Of a stretch of 64,000 nucleotides of DNA, positions 10,474 to 20,500 are shown piece by piece (the first letter of the stretch is position 1; each line of letters begins with the position of its first letter). The position numbers and the translations under genes were made by a program. A model generated the notes under the pieces. It was not told the DNA's origin. It saw only the letters and a program-made list of their open reading frames with translations, and searched no databases. Source of the stretch: Echiichthys vipera (Eukaryota > Chordata > Actinopteri > Perciformes > Trachinidae); the NCBI GenBank assembly GCA_963691815.1, contig OY829646.1, positions 28,549,772 through 28,613,771 of the forward strand. Direction: 5' to 3'.

Positions 10474-10482
10474 CTTTTAAGA
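10469..10482 (+). repeat. Target-site duplication, right copy (14 bp)
   Basis: Exact copy of 7385-7398, immediately after the last PLE base that is not shared. Confidence 0.85.
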
Positions 10483-10485
10483 AAT

Positions 10486-10602
10486 TTAAAGTGTCTTACT
10501 GCTTCCAACCTCGGCAGCGATGGCACATATCGAGAGGTCTTGCTTATGCAGCTCAACAATCCTGCCACATTCAAAGACAGAAAACTCCTTTGCCTTTGCC
10601 AT
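10486..10602 (-). pseudogene. Tc1-like transposase remnant, N-terminal part
   Basis: The minus-strand ATG at 10602-10600 opens MAKAKEFS, then CGRIVELHKQ, AIAAEVGSSKTL and a stop. This matches the start of fish Tc1 transposases: an MAK-type start, a first helix-turn-helix with IV-LH, and I-A-VG-SK. The downstream words FLK and DPEGYGT follow across the PLE insertion. No promoter was recognised, and the gene is broken by a stop, a one-base shift and the insertion. Confidence 0.7.
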
Positions 10603-10744
10603 CAGGAGGTCATGACAGTGTGAATGTCTGACAGAAAATGATGTGAAAGCCAGATTTTAGCGTGGATTTTGACCTTTTTAAGGCTATGGTCTTAAATATT
10701 TGATATGCTGAACAGCCTGTTTCAGTTTAAATGTAATACATTTT

Positions 10745-11035
10745 TCCAAAAATTGCCTACTTTATATTTTTTGTCCCTTATTCCTGTATCTCCTTTTTGC
10801 ATTTTGAAGCTCTACTTACAACTTGGTTATGATCCACCACTGCGGAATGAGAATACGATTTTATTCAGGAGTGTGGTAAACAATAAAAACAGAAAGAAAG
10901 TACAGACACAACTTAAAACAATGTTTCACTTTTTTGTTAGATGAACAACCCATCCCCCTTTTGTCCGCTTCTTGTTTTTCCTTTTATGCAAAGTTAAGAT
11001 ACTTTTAAGGCCTTCAACCCATGTGCTTGAGTGCA
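10745..11035 (+). repeat. Right terminal inverted repeat of Tc1-like element
   Basis: This is the imperfect reverse complement of 6995-7285. It contains GAAGCTCTACTTACAACTTG and TGCAAAGTTAAGATACTT, mirrored at the left end. Confidence 0.7.
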
Positions 11036-11834
11036 TAAGCATCGCTATCATTAAAACTATCAAATAGCAACAGAAAAACTGGAAACAAAATGTAAATCTC
11101 CCTGTGCATCAGAATAATTATTGGCTTAAAGTTCATAGTCTGTGGCATTATGGAACACAGTGCAGACAGAATTTTATGCATAAACAAAATGAGGGTTCAG
11201 ATCAATACATTAATTCCTTTGGTTTAATTGCACTTATTTAACTTGCATGACTTTAAGTAGATTTAATTATGCCTACCCCTAAACATTCAATATGCACTCT
11301 AATTTAATTATTGAGGAACAGTTAATTTTGTAACTGCACATCCCCTTTACTGCAGAAATATTCAGAATCAGATGTCCTTCGGGATTAAAGAACAATTAGT
11401 CAGTGGGTCCTTCTCTGTTGTTAGCAACCTGCTGAAAAAATGGAATAGAAGAATAACCATTTTATGATGCTGCTGTTTCTCTTAGCCTCATCCGGTCACA
11501 GATTTTGAAAAGCATTTCTAAATATACAGTCTTGTCCATTCACCACCCATATGTCATCCATGACTTTCCCTGTTTCTATCAGTATGGCTTAGATGTGCAC
11601 GCAGGAACGGTGGCGCCACAGGGGGCCCTGTGCCTTTTTCCTAAAAGGGACAACAAAGTGAAGAGATATTAAGAATCAGATGATGGAAATGCTTCAATTA
11701 GTAGTTTGTTTACCTGTATCAAGATGTGAGAGACAGAAAAGGTCAATTTCAAATCAAACAAATGAAATATTAAACAAGAACATCCAAGAGTAAGAAACTG
11801 CTTTTGGCACTCTCTTTGATGCCCGCTGAGTCAG
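11036..11834. other. Non-coding DNA, AT-rich
   Basis: No repeat or exon was recognised. About 11090-11400 is rich in TAATTA, TTAATT and ATTTGCAT-like words without low-complexity runs. Such texture is seen in conserved regulatory elements, but this is only an impression. Confidence 0.45.
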
Positions 11835-11914
11835 AGCTACTAAGGGAGCTGTTTTTTTCTGGATTTGATAACCCAGTTTACAAAGGCAAAGACAAGGAAG
11901 GAGAATTTGTCAAT
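11835..11914 (+). other. Possible host exon (weak)
   Basis: A plausible splice acceptor (pyrimidine-rich stretch, then TCAG at 11831-11834) precedes an 80-nt open stretch encoding ELLRELFFSGFDNPVYKGKD and seven more residues. GTAAGG follows at 11915, a good donor. FDNPVY is an NPxY motif, as in cytoplasmic tails of LDL-receptor-type proteins. I do not recognise the protein, and no neighbouring exon was found. Chance is a real alternative. Confidence 0.2.
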
Positions 11915-13397
11915 GTAAGGACCATTGTGTGTTTGTTTACATCCCCAGTACTGTTTGATGTGGAACTGTATGTGCTGATTTTAAAAGATCACTGTTGTAT
12001 GGTATGCCCTCAGTAGAATTTCTTGGCGCAAGAGATTGCTGCTGTCAGATTTGATGGATGGATTTGGCAGTTATGTGTTTCATTATCAGAGTCCTGGCCT
12101 TGTTCTTGTTGTTGATCACCAGATGGGAATGTCATGTGCTGCACTGTGTATACCTTGTATCATGACATTGCTGTAGATTTCTCGTCACTAAATGGCAATC
12201 TACCGAATGATTTTACATTAACATCAATGCACCAATTGCTTTTATGAATCCTTTCAAGGATTCACTACAAGGCAGTATTTTAATCATAGTGATTATATAG
12301 TTCTACTGCATGGCAGAGGGCCGAGATGATTGTTGTTTAAAATTGAAAAAAAAAATAGTGAAAGAATTGTACCATTTGTGATATTTATCAGCAGTATTTC
12401 GCTTACGAAGACCAGCATAGGCTTTGCAGGCTGCCATGTGGAAGAAATTAAAGTAAACAAATAGTGATTTTTTTGTATAGTGGTAAGATAAACATGTTGG
12501 GTAAAAACAACCTTGTCATTAAGATGCAAATGTGACTTCTTTATAAGACAAAGTAAAAGACACGAACTCCTTGAATGTTTTTTTTTTATGTGGGGTCATG
12601 TTAAAGTAGATATAGCAACAATCATCCGCAACATGAGAGAAAAGTGGACATGTGCACGTCTCCAAACTCTTCAACTCTGTTGTAAACAAGAATCCTCACA
12701 GTCTCAGTATTTTCACTGCAGCCTGCACTTCAAAACAACTGACTTTTGTGATTTCCATGTTGCAAAAAGTGTGCAAAAATAGGCCTTGGTTGTGCCTGTA
12801 TAGGAGATGATGACGGTTCACTGCAGGATACACATAGAGAGAAATAGAGAGAGGGTCGAGCAAGCTAGAAAATAAATAAGGGGAGGATGCACCATAATCA
12901 AGAACAAAGCAGTGAATCAGAGAAATAAGACGATACTTTCACCGTTTCATCATTACTAGAAATGTAGCTGTAGCAAGTACCTCACTATCACTGTTGTCAT
13001 TTTATTTCAAGATGCTACAAATTATATACAGCTACAAAAAAAGCCCAAAAAAATTCAAAGTCAGAATGGAAGTACAAAGTCGTTGCAATGGAGATGATAC
13101 CCCCTCTCAAAATGCTGCAGACCTGCACATTGCAAGTAGATGCAAGTTTCAACTCGCCTTGTCACAAGTATTTGGTCTAAATACAAATTTTGCGTACTCT
13201 TTACATGCAATTGGCAACTTAAAAATGTAGAACTGTCTTCTTTGTCATGAATGATTGAATGTTCTTTGCATGTAGAGACAGTGACCCTGTCTCTCTTTCT
13301 CGATGTTCCTGTACAACAAAACTGCATTCTCAGTTATGTTTAAGGGAAAACAAGTTTTGTCCCGGATTCCATTTGCCTTTGACATATCACAAATACG
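11915..13397. other. Non-coding DNA, nothing recognised
   Basis: The short antiparallel open frames (12293-13327) resemble no known family. No repeat ends were seen. Confidence 0.5.
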
Positions 13398-13398
13398 T

Positions 13399-13453
13399 TT
13401 CAAGATTCAAGATTCAAGATTCAAGAAGCTTGAAAATTCAAGAAGCTTGAAAA
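13399..13453 (-). repeat. LINE 3'-terminal microsatellite, (CTTGAAT)n
   Basis: About four TTCAAGA units at 13399-13430 are followed by two copies of a 17-bp unit containing AAGCTTGAAAA. The position exactly at the 3' end of the LINE supports a role as its terminal repeat. Confidence 0.75.
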
Positions 13454-13714
13454 TGATTGTGCAACAGTTTCAATACAAAGATGGGAAAGGATCAGAGTGA
13501 CAATAAGCATAAAAACATAATCAAATCAAATAAAGCTAACATCAAATAAATCAAAAAATAACTAAGTGTGACAGAGTGCAACAGACATTGTGGTTAAGCG
13601 TAGGTATATACAATATACAACAATATGCACTGTGCAGTTTAGCAACATATTGAAATAAGATAAGTACAAACTAAATAAGTGGTAAAGAGCGATAAGTGAA
13701 AACAGTGTTAAAAA

Positions 13715-13965
13715 TGTAGCAGCATTTCCTACAGAACTAAGTTACAGTAAAGAACAGTGAAGTGTACCGACATTTCTTACTGAAGTAAGTTACAGTAAAG
13801 CGCAGTAAAGTGTAGCAGCAGTAAGTTACAGTACCACTAATAAAGTGATGTAGTGGTAATATAAAGTGACAGTGGAGTGTAGCAGCCTTTCTTACTGAAG
13901 TAAGTTACAGTAAAGTACAGTAAAGTGTAGCAGCCTTTCTTACTGAAGTAAGTTACAGTACAACT
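13715..13965 (-). repeat. Tandem duplications in the LINE 3' UTR
   Basis: Five copies of a unit of about 45-55 bp with core ACTGAAGTAAGTTACAGTA lie near 13719, 13763, 13813, 13878 and 13927. Some copies lack the first half. They produce a repetitive open frame at 13837-14040 that is not a gene. Confidence 0.8.
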
Positions 13966-14020
13966 GAATAAAGTGATGCAGTGATGATATAAAGTGACAA
14001 AGTGACAAAGTGACATTTTC

Positions 14021-15397
14021 TCAGGATACAGTGTCTCCACTGTTCCTTACCTGACCTGTAGATGAATTATACAGATTGATGGCCACCGGAAGAAAAGACT
14101 TCCTCCGGCGTTCAGTATTACACCGGGGGAGAATGAGTCTGTGGCTGAAGGTGGTTCTGCTGGAGGTCAGCAGCTGATGGAGAGGGTGAGAGTTGCTGTC
14201 CAGGATCCTGTGCAGTTAAGACAGCATCCTCCTCTCTGACACCGCCACCAAAGAGTCCAGTGTGACCCCCAGGACAGAGCCAGCCTTCCTGATGATCTTA
14301 CTGATTCTCTTGGCGTCTGCTGCCCTCAGCCTGCTGCCCCAGCACACAACAGCAAAGAAGATGGCACTGGCTACCACCGACTGATAGAACATCCTCAGCA
14401 TGGTGTTACATACATTGAACGACCGGAGCCTCCTCAGGAAATAGAGACGACTCTGGCCCTTCTTGTAAACAGCCTCAGTGTTCTTGGACCAGTCCAGTTT
14501 GTTATCCAGGTATACTCCAGGATATTTGTAATCCTGGACAACATCCACAGTCACGCCGTTGATGGAGATGGGTGTGGGGGCAGATTTACTGCTGCGGAAA
14601 TCCACCACTAGCTCCTTAGTCCTAGTGGTGTTTAGAATCAGGTGATTAGCTGCAAACCAGTCAACGAAGGAGTCCACAACGCCCCTGTACTCCTCCGCCT
14701 TCCCCTCACTGACACAGCCAACAATTGCAGAATCGTCAGCAAACTTCTGCAGGTGGCAGGACTCAGAGAGGAGCTGAAAGTCAGAGGTGTACAGGGTGAA
14801 CGGAAAGGGGGAAAGAACAGTTCCCTGTGGAGCTCCAGTGCTGCTGATCACAGTGTCAGACACTCCGTCCGGCAGTCTGACATACTGTGGTCGACCCGTC
14901 AAGTAATCCATAATCCAGGAAACCAGGGGGTCCACCTGCATCGCCGTCAGCTTACATCCCAGCAGAGCAGGCAGGATGGTATTGAACGCACTGGAGAAGT
15001 CCATGAACAAGATTCCCACTGTGGTTCCTGGTCTGTCCAGGTGGGAGCAGGCACGGTTGAGCAGGAAGATGATAGCGTCCTCCACACCTAGTTTGGGCTG
15101 GTAGGCAAACTGTAGAGGGTCCAGTGATAAGCTTACCAGGGGCCGAAGAGGTGAAAGGACCAGCCTCTCCAGGGACTTCATCAGGTGCGACGTCAGCGCC
15201 ACCGGTCTGTAGTCTTCGGAGGTGCCGGGACGCACCTTCTTTGGTACTGGTACCAGGCAGGATGTCTTCCACAGCACAGGGACCTTCTCAAGACTCAGCC
15301 TGAGGTTGAAGATGTACTGCAGGACTCCACACATGCTTTGAGGACCCTTGGGCTGACACCGTCGGGACCTGCTGCCTTGCCTGGGCGGAGTCTGCAC
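14021..15397 (-). pseudogene. LINE reverse transcriptase with one premature stop
   Basis: The upper 393 codons (15397-14219) contain LVPVPKK and DYRPVALTS (RT motifs 0-1), FMDFSSAFN (motif A, catalytic Asp at residue 133), GAPQGTVLSP (motif B, residues 188-197) and KFADDSAIV (motif C, residues 218-226). A TAA at 14218-14216 interrupts the frame where AAA (Lys) would be expected. Beyond it the same frame stays open for 64 codons (HPLH, then CNTERRRKSFLP and AINLYN), the usual C-terminus of CR1/L2 RTs, and ends at 14021. The change therefore looks like one nonsense substitution in an otherwise long frame. No intact start exists because the upstream part is damaged. Confidence 0.85.
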
Positions 15398-15644
15398 AGC
15401 TCCTTCCTCACCTGCTCTGCAGTGAAGGTCTGTCTGCTGTGTGCGTTGGTGGGGGTGGAGAGAGGTGATGGTGGGGGGGGGCAGCTAGGGCAAAATCAGG
15501 AAGGAATTGGGGGGGGGGGTGTCAGCAGGGCTGGAGGTTTGGAGGTGGATGGTTGTGGAGGAGCCGTGGTGGGGTGGTCCAGGGCCCTTTCATCAAATCT
15601 GTTGAAGAACAGATTCAGCTCATTGGCACGTTCAGTACCCCCTC

Positions 15645-15935
15645 CTACCAGATGGTTTGTAGCCAGTGATGCTCCTCATTCTGCTCCACACGTCCTTTAA
15701 ATTGTTCTGCTGGAGTTTGTGCTCTGGACTTGGGGCTTATACAGGGGCTGCAGGTGGATGAGGTTGTGGTCTGATCTTCCAAGAGGAGAAAGGGCAGTGG
15801 AGCTGTAAGCCTCTTTACATTAGCATATAGCAGGTCCAGTGTCTCGTTTTCCCTGGTGGTACAGTCCACAAACTGCTTGAAAGTGGGCAGTGTTGCAGCC
15901 AGAGTGATGTGGTTGAAGTCCCCAGATATTGCCAT
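15645..15935 (-). pseudogene. LINE apurinic endonuclease, C-terminal remnant
   Basis: MAISGDFNHITL followed by LPTFKQFVDC and LDLLYANVK matches the last catalytic block of APE endonucleases in CR1/L2 LINEs (GDFNH motif, then the segment leading to the SDH motif). The SDH box itself is degraded. The region between this and the RT (15398-15644) keeps no frame and contains two G runs. Confidence 0.75.
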
Positions 15936-16248
15936 GAATGCATCTGAGTAAATTAGCTAAAAAGTGCGGTAAAGAGAGAGAGAGCCACTGTTGCTGGCTG
16001 CCGCTTAACACAGCGCCGGAACCTTATTTCACAGACTTTCCAATCAAGTCTGTGAATATACCTGTGCAAGGAACAGAGTCAAAATGGGTCAAACAAACAC
16101 ATGACTTTCTCTCTTAAGATAGCTGTTAATGTCCCATGTGAAAGCAACCTTGTGCCTACAACACATTCTGAAAGTACCTTACGTGAGCAAACTGTGTCAA
16201 TTCACAATGTTAAACACGTCTACGTCACACGTCTGTACCCTTGTACAG

Positions 16249-16624
16249 GGTGATTGCAAATGTTTATGTGAACATCCTTCAGCAACATGCAAAACCCGAA
16301 CTGCAATTGTCCCCCAATCAACCTGCAATTTTCATGCAAGACAGTGCGCCCCCACACTGCAAAACGGGTTAAGCAGTTCTTTGAAGCTAAGAATATTGAA
16401 ATAATGAAATGGCGAGCCCAGAGTCCAGATCTAAACCCCACAGAGACTATCTGGAATATCATTGGCAACAAAGTTATGGCTAAAAACCCACTACAGTTAC
16501 TGAACTGTGGACTTCAATAAGAATTGACCAAGATCAAACCAGAGCCGTGTGAGAAACTAGTGATGTCCTGTTGGCACGGATGTGCTGAAGTCATTCAAAG
16601 CAAGGGCCTCTACACTTCCTATTG
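16249..16624 (+). pseudogene. Tc1-like transposase, C-terminal DDE fragment
   Basis: The plus strand encodes ANVYVNILQQHA, then FMQDSAPPHC (second catalytic Asp). A one-base insertion follows at about 16366-16371, then VKQFFEAKN and AQSPDLNPTETIWN with the third acidic residue. Further frame changes lead to KLVMSCWHG and EVIQSKGLYTSY at the C-terminus. These blocks are the hallmark of the last 120 residues of Tc1 transposases. The N-terminal half and the left end are missing, and the fragment lies about 300 bp from the 5' truncation of the LINE. It is a different copy from the element at 6979-11040, which lacks this half. Confidence 0.85.
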
Positions 16625-17361
16625 ATTTTTGAATCCTATAGCCCAAGAAAACATTGTTTAATCTTTCTCTTCTGACACAATGGTTACTGTTCTCTAATTT
16701 TGCTCTGTGTTTTTTCACAAAATAAAGAAAAAAAACACGCTAGTACAGCAGTGTTATGGTCACAGCTAATATTCTATCAAATTCTGAATGATAAAAAATA
16801 AAAGTAATTCAGAATAATTCAAGAATTAATACTTTGATCTCCACTCTAGCAGAGCATTTAGCAGTTAAAGTAACAGCTATTTCCCTCAGGAGTCGGTAGA
16901 GACCAAAAAAAGATTAAAAAAAAAAAAAAAGTAAGTGAATATTGGACTTACATTAGCCAGGTGGAAAAAAACAAAAAAACTCCAGTGTCTTTTCTGATCA
17001 ATGTGTAAATAGGCAACTACTGCTTACATGTTCGCTATAGCATTGTATAAAGTCATATGCCAATACCGTGTTAACAGCTTTTCTGGTGCCTTCAAGATGC
17101 CCAAGAATATCACGTAATGCTGCTTTCAGATGGTCTACACTACAGTTAAACATTCTTCTTACCATCAGTTAAAACGTAATTACTGTATTAATACATGTAA
17201 ACAAATGTAGGCTATCGTGTCAGTAAATGCAGATTTATCTGCATTTCAGCCATTTTAGCCCATTAAAGAGCAGGTGGTTATTTGCTTTTCAGGCGTGAAC
17301 TTATGATTTTACTGTTATGAAATGAAACATAACATTGTGCATTATCGTCAGTTAGAGCCAA

Positions 17362-17363
<2 letters not shown>
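16625..17363. other. Non-coding DNA, possible Tc1 3' flank
   Basis: The first 120 bp may include what is left of the Tc1 fragment's end; no terminal repeat could be matched. A poly(A) run lies near 16916-16930. Confidence 0.4.

Positions 17364-17403
<40 letters not shown>
17364..17403. repeat. (TG)n microsatellite
   Basis: About twenty TG units. Confidence 0.95.
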
Positions 17404-17404
<1 letters not shown>

Positions 17405-17830
17405 AGGATGCAGGATGCCAAAGACAGAAAAGTGAAAGATTAAGTGAACGTGCCAGCCAGAAAACATCAAGGGTGTTTTAGATGTTGAATTGGCTGAGGA
17501 AAATAAAAACAATGCAGTACATCCAAACCAGCTGGAAGACACATATACTGTAGTGCTATAGTCTGGTAGAGTGGGAGCCCATGCACTTTATATGTTGTAC
17601 TATCACTTGTAGTTACAGAGCCAGCTAAAAAGCAACAGAGCCCATCTCAATTTCTAGAACCGGGTTTTTAGTTTTCAAAGAAAGTACACAGACTTAATAA
17701 TTACCTCTGGCCCAATGCCTTCAAAGAAACAGTTCAGAAACTTTATTGCCACAATGCTGCTTGTTGGCTTTGCAATGAAGTGTAGAAAAGAGTGATAGAA
17801 AAGAGTTCCAAGTTTTACCTGATGTAACTA
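17404..17830. other. Non-coding DNA, nothing recognised
   Basis: No coding or repeat signal was seen. Confidence 0.5.
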
Positions 17831-18135
17831 CAGCAAGAGGGTTCCTGGTTCGAATCCCGGCTGGGGCCCTTCTTTGTGGAGTTTGCATGTTCTCCCCGTG
17901 TCTGCATGGATTTTCTCCGGGTTCTCCGGTTTCCTCCCACAGTCCAAAGACATGCACGTGTTTGGTTAACTGATGACTCTAAAATTGCCTGTAGGTGTGA
18001 ATGGTTGTCTGTCTCTGTTCATCTGTATGTACCCTGCGATAAACTGCCGTCATGTCCATGTACCCCCGCCTCACGCCCAATGTCAGCTGGGATCGCCACC
18101 CCGACAGGGACAAGCGGTTGAAGATGAATGAATGA
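17831..18135 (+). mobile_element. tRNA-derived SINE, 5'-truncated
   Basis: The segment begins with AGCAAGAGGGTTCCTGG and a B-box-like GGTTCGAATCCC. The central block common in fish follows (GTTTGCATGTTCTCCCCGTG, CACAGTCCAAAGACATGCA, CCTGCGATAAACTG, TCACGCCCAATGTCAGCTGG), ending in a GATGAATGAATGAA tail. The A box is missing, so the head is truncated. The tail type suggests mobilisation by an RTE-like LINE, which is an inference. Related pieces lie at 32271-32329, 37712-37955 and 54100-54190. Confidence 0.75.
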
Positions 18136-20267
18136 ACTATTTTGTTAGCAGTTTGATGGATTAAGATGATGGAATCATTACAAGAAGTGATGGAGGGTTT
18201 GATAACCTTACATAATGGTCAATGTTGTATCCTTCACTTGTAAAAGGGATAACTGAACAATGTGACTCTGAGCATAGTGCTAGCCATTTTTCCTGTTAAA
18301 CTTTGTACAAACCAAGGAGAAACAATGTATCATCAGCTGCACAACATGATCTTGTAAGTTATACCACTTGTCTGAGGAAATACTTCTGAAAGTCATTTTT
18401 TTCTGTTTACATTCCTTCCCAATGAATGATCACACCGTCATTATTCCATACAAAAACAACACAATATGATCCACTCTGCTGTGTCTAATCCACATTTGAG
18501 TTTATTAGAAATACAGTCGTGTTACTTTGGCTCAAAAGCAGTGCAGTAATAGAGAATGATCAGCCAGACATGCTCCAGCATTTTTAGAGTGATACATGCA
18601 TGAAATTGGATCCGCTTCTCACACTTTCATCCCAACCCGTTATTAATATTCTATATCATCTGCACACTTCCTGTACTACTTCCTATACTGTTTAGTGGCC
18701 TTGGTGGAAACATTTGGCTTTTGATTAACCATGCAATTAAAGCGCAATTTACCCTACAATAGTAAGAATGTACTAAAAAATTAACAGTTTCAAAGATGGG
18801 TCCTAAAGGCAGGAATTCTCCCTTTGGAACACATAAACATATCTATAAAATTCAAACCTTACATATTATACAGTATATTGGTATTCCTATATTTCAGTCT
18901 TTCTCTGAGGGGATACTATGTTTTCTTTTTTGTATTTTGGGTCTTTTCTTGGTTCTTAACCATTTGGCAGAGGGTAGCCAGTATTGTGTGGTTCTTGCAA
19001 CCTTGCAAGTTGTGTGTTGTGCAGAGCACAATGTTGTATTTTCATCTTTTCCTTTTCCTCTGCTTTTTTTGTCTGATTCAGTACCATGATTTGTATTGCA
19101 TTGTCTTGTATTTATACTAAATGGAGATCAATATTGTATATCAAATCTGGTAAACCATAAACATATTCACACCTTACTGTATTAAACTCTGCATGACAAT
19201 GACCCAGAAGAGTTTCCTGTAAAAATCATGACATGATATGATTTTCATGTCAGGTGGCCCGAGTAGGAGATTAGTTCTGTTGTTAAAATGCCACCTAGGA
19301 GAGATTAATAAACATAATCAACTCAAGCTGGTGTGACATTAACCCCAGAAATAAACAACCTACAGATAATTATCACCAACTACAATCACCCTAAGCTTTA
19401 CACATCTTTTTAGCATCTTTCTGCTCAGTGGTTGGTCATGCACATAAACTACAATGTGTACAATTGTATTAAATGTTTTAAGGCAGACAAATCAAATTTA
19501 TTCTTATTGTAATAGTTACACTGTGGCCTTAACCAGAGTTGGCAAAGACTTCCGTATTGATTTTGGACACACTTTCTTATAGGGTTGGTAAATTCTGCCA
19601 GCAGGTCACAGAATATTTTTCTAGGCTCACTGGAAAACAAATTGCTGTGCCTTCAGTCCACAGTGCCTGCAAGTTGGGGACCCAGCCAATCTAAAAAAAA
19701 GCACAGGATAATAAAGAGAATTTCTTAGTAATAAAAATGTGGGTTTCCATAATGAATAGACACGAAAGGCAACCGTCTCCCATCACCATCCCTATTGTTT
19801 ATTTTGTGACCGAGTTTACCAGGCAGCCAATTATAGGCCCCATCAATATGTCAATCATTGTGAAGAAATTCATTGAAATCAAACAGCCAACTGTCACAGT
19901 GACATTATAAGGTGCTGATGAGAGAGAAAAGAGGATGTTCAAGCACCAATTAAGGAAGAAGGAGGTGTTGGTAAGAGGGGCTACAATCAATGCTTACTTA
20001 CAAAATGATAATATGGGAAGAAAATCTACAACCCTAAGAAATTTTCATGTTGGCAGCTCATCCTGTGTCCTCCAATCTATAAAGTAAAGTAGGTTAATAT
20101 GAAATGTGTTACCACCTGTTGTATTGTGCACTGTCAGCTATACAGGTGTGACCCAACAAACACAATCATCATTTATTAAAAGCAGAGTCCGGGGAGCAAA
20201 TCATTGATGTTGAATATGGTTAACAATAACCACATATGATTAAAAGACTCACTGACTACTCAAGTTG
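18136..20267. other. Non-coding DNA, nothing recognised
   Basis: AT-rich sequence. Overlapping plus-strand open frames at 18796-19120 are hydrophobic by composition (T-rich) and show no family signature. Confidence 0.5.
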
Positions 20268-20500
20268 CTTTCACACTACTTGTCACATTCACCCATTCAC
20301 ACAGACATTCACACTGATGGCAGTGGACAAACCATACCATCTAATCTAGATCTAACCATGCACACCACATTTACAAACCCATGCACAGCACGGGGGTTAA
20401 GTATCTTGCTCAAGGACACTTCGACATGGGGAGCGGAGGAACCAGGATCGAACTGCCGATCTCTCAAATGGAGGACGACCTGCTCTACTTCTGAGGCACA
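20268..20500 (-). mobile_element. tRNA-derived SINE (minus strand)
   Basis: The reverse strand reads GCCTCAGAAGTAGAGCAGG (A-box-like), then GGCAGTTCGATCCTGG (B box). Next come the fish-typical CATGTCGAAGTGTCCTTGAG and AGATACTTAACCC blocks, and a GTGAATGGGTGAATGTGAC tail region. The tRNA-like head is degenerate and is not a functional tRNA gene. Confidence 0.7.

Larger units (their letters stand above)
6979..11040 (-). mobile_element. Tc1-like DNA transposon, internally deleted and split by a PLE insertion
   Basis: About 290 bp at the left (roughly 6995-7285) is an imperfect inverted copy of about 290 bp at the right (roughly 10745-11035). Shared words include CACATGGGTTGAAGG, ATCTTAACTTTGCAT, GTGAAACATTGTTTT and GTAAGTAGAGCTTC. 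Long inverted ends of this size fit the IR/DR type of fish Tc1 elements. Between them lie two pieces of a Tc1 transposase frame (10486-10602 and 7262-7398), separated by the PLE insertion at 7399-10468. Without the insertion the element would be about 1 kb, shorter than the usual 1.6 kb, so the C-terminal half of the transposase gene is missing. The outer ends are uncertain by about 20 bp. The left end has an extra repeat of CACATGGG, and I see no clear TA duplication. Confidence 0.75.
13398..15945 (-). mobile_element. CR1/L2-type LINE, 5'-truncated and decayed
   Basis: The order on the minus strand is: the end of an APE-type endonuclease (15935-15645), a GC- and G-rich linker, the reverse transcriptase (15397-14021), a 3' UTR with tandem repeats (about 13965-13715), and a CTTGAAT microsatellite tail at 13453-13399. 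Tails made of a short repeat instead of poly(A) are usual in the CR1/L2/Rex1 group. The 5' part of the endonuclease and any ORF1 are missing. The sub-family (L2, Rex1 or other) cannot be fixed by eye. Confidence 0.85.

Noticed and set aside
13715..13965. CRISPR-like regularly spaced repeat
   Set aside because: The units are irregular and directly duplicated within a LINE 3' UTR, in a eukaryotic genome, with no cas genes.
14642..15091. 149-codon plus-strand frame, and 15185-15700 plus-strand frame
   Set aside because: They are antisense shadows of the LINE RT gene, without domain motifs.
17831..17870. Possible tRNA gene (B box GGTTCGAATCC)
   Set aside because: It has no A box and no acceptor stem, and the downstream sequence is a known type of fish SINE body.
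20440..20500. Possible minus-strand tRNA gene
   Set aside because: It has A-box- and B-box-like words but no complete cloverleaf, and it is followed by a SINE body.
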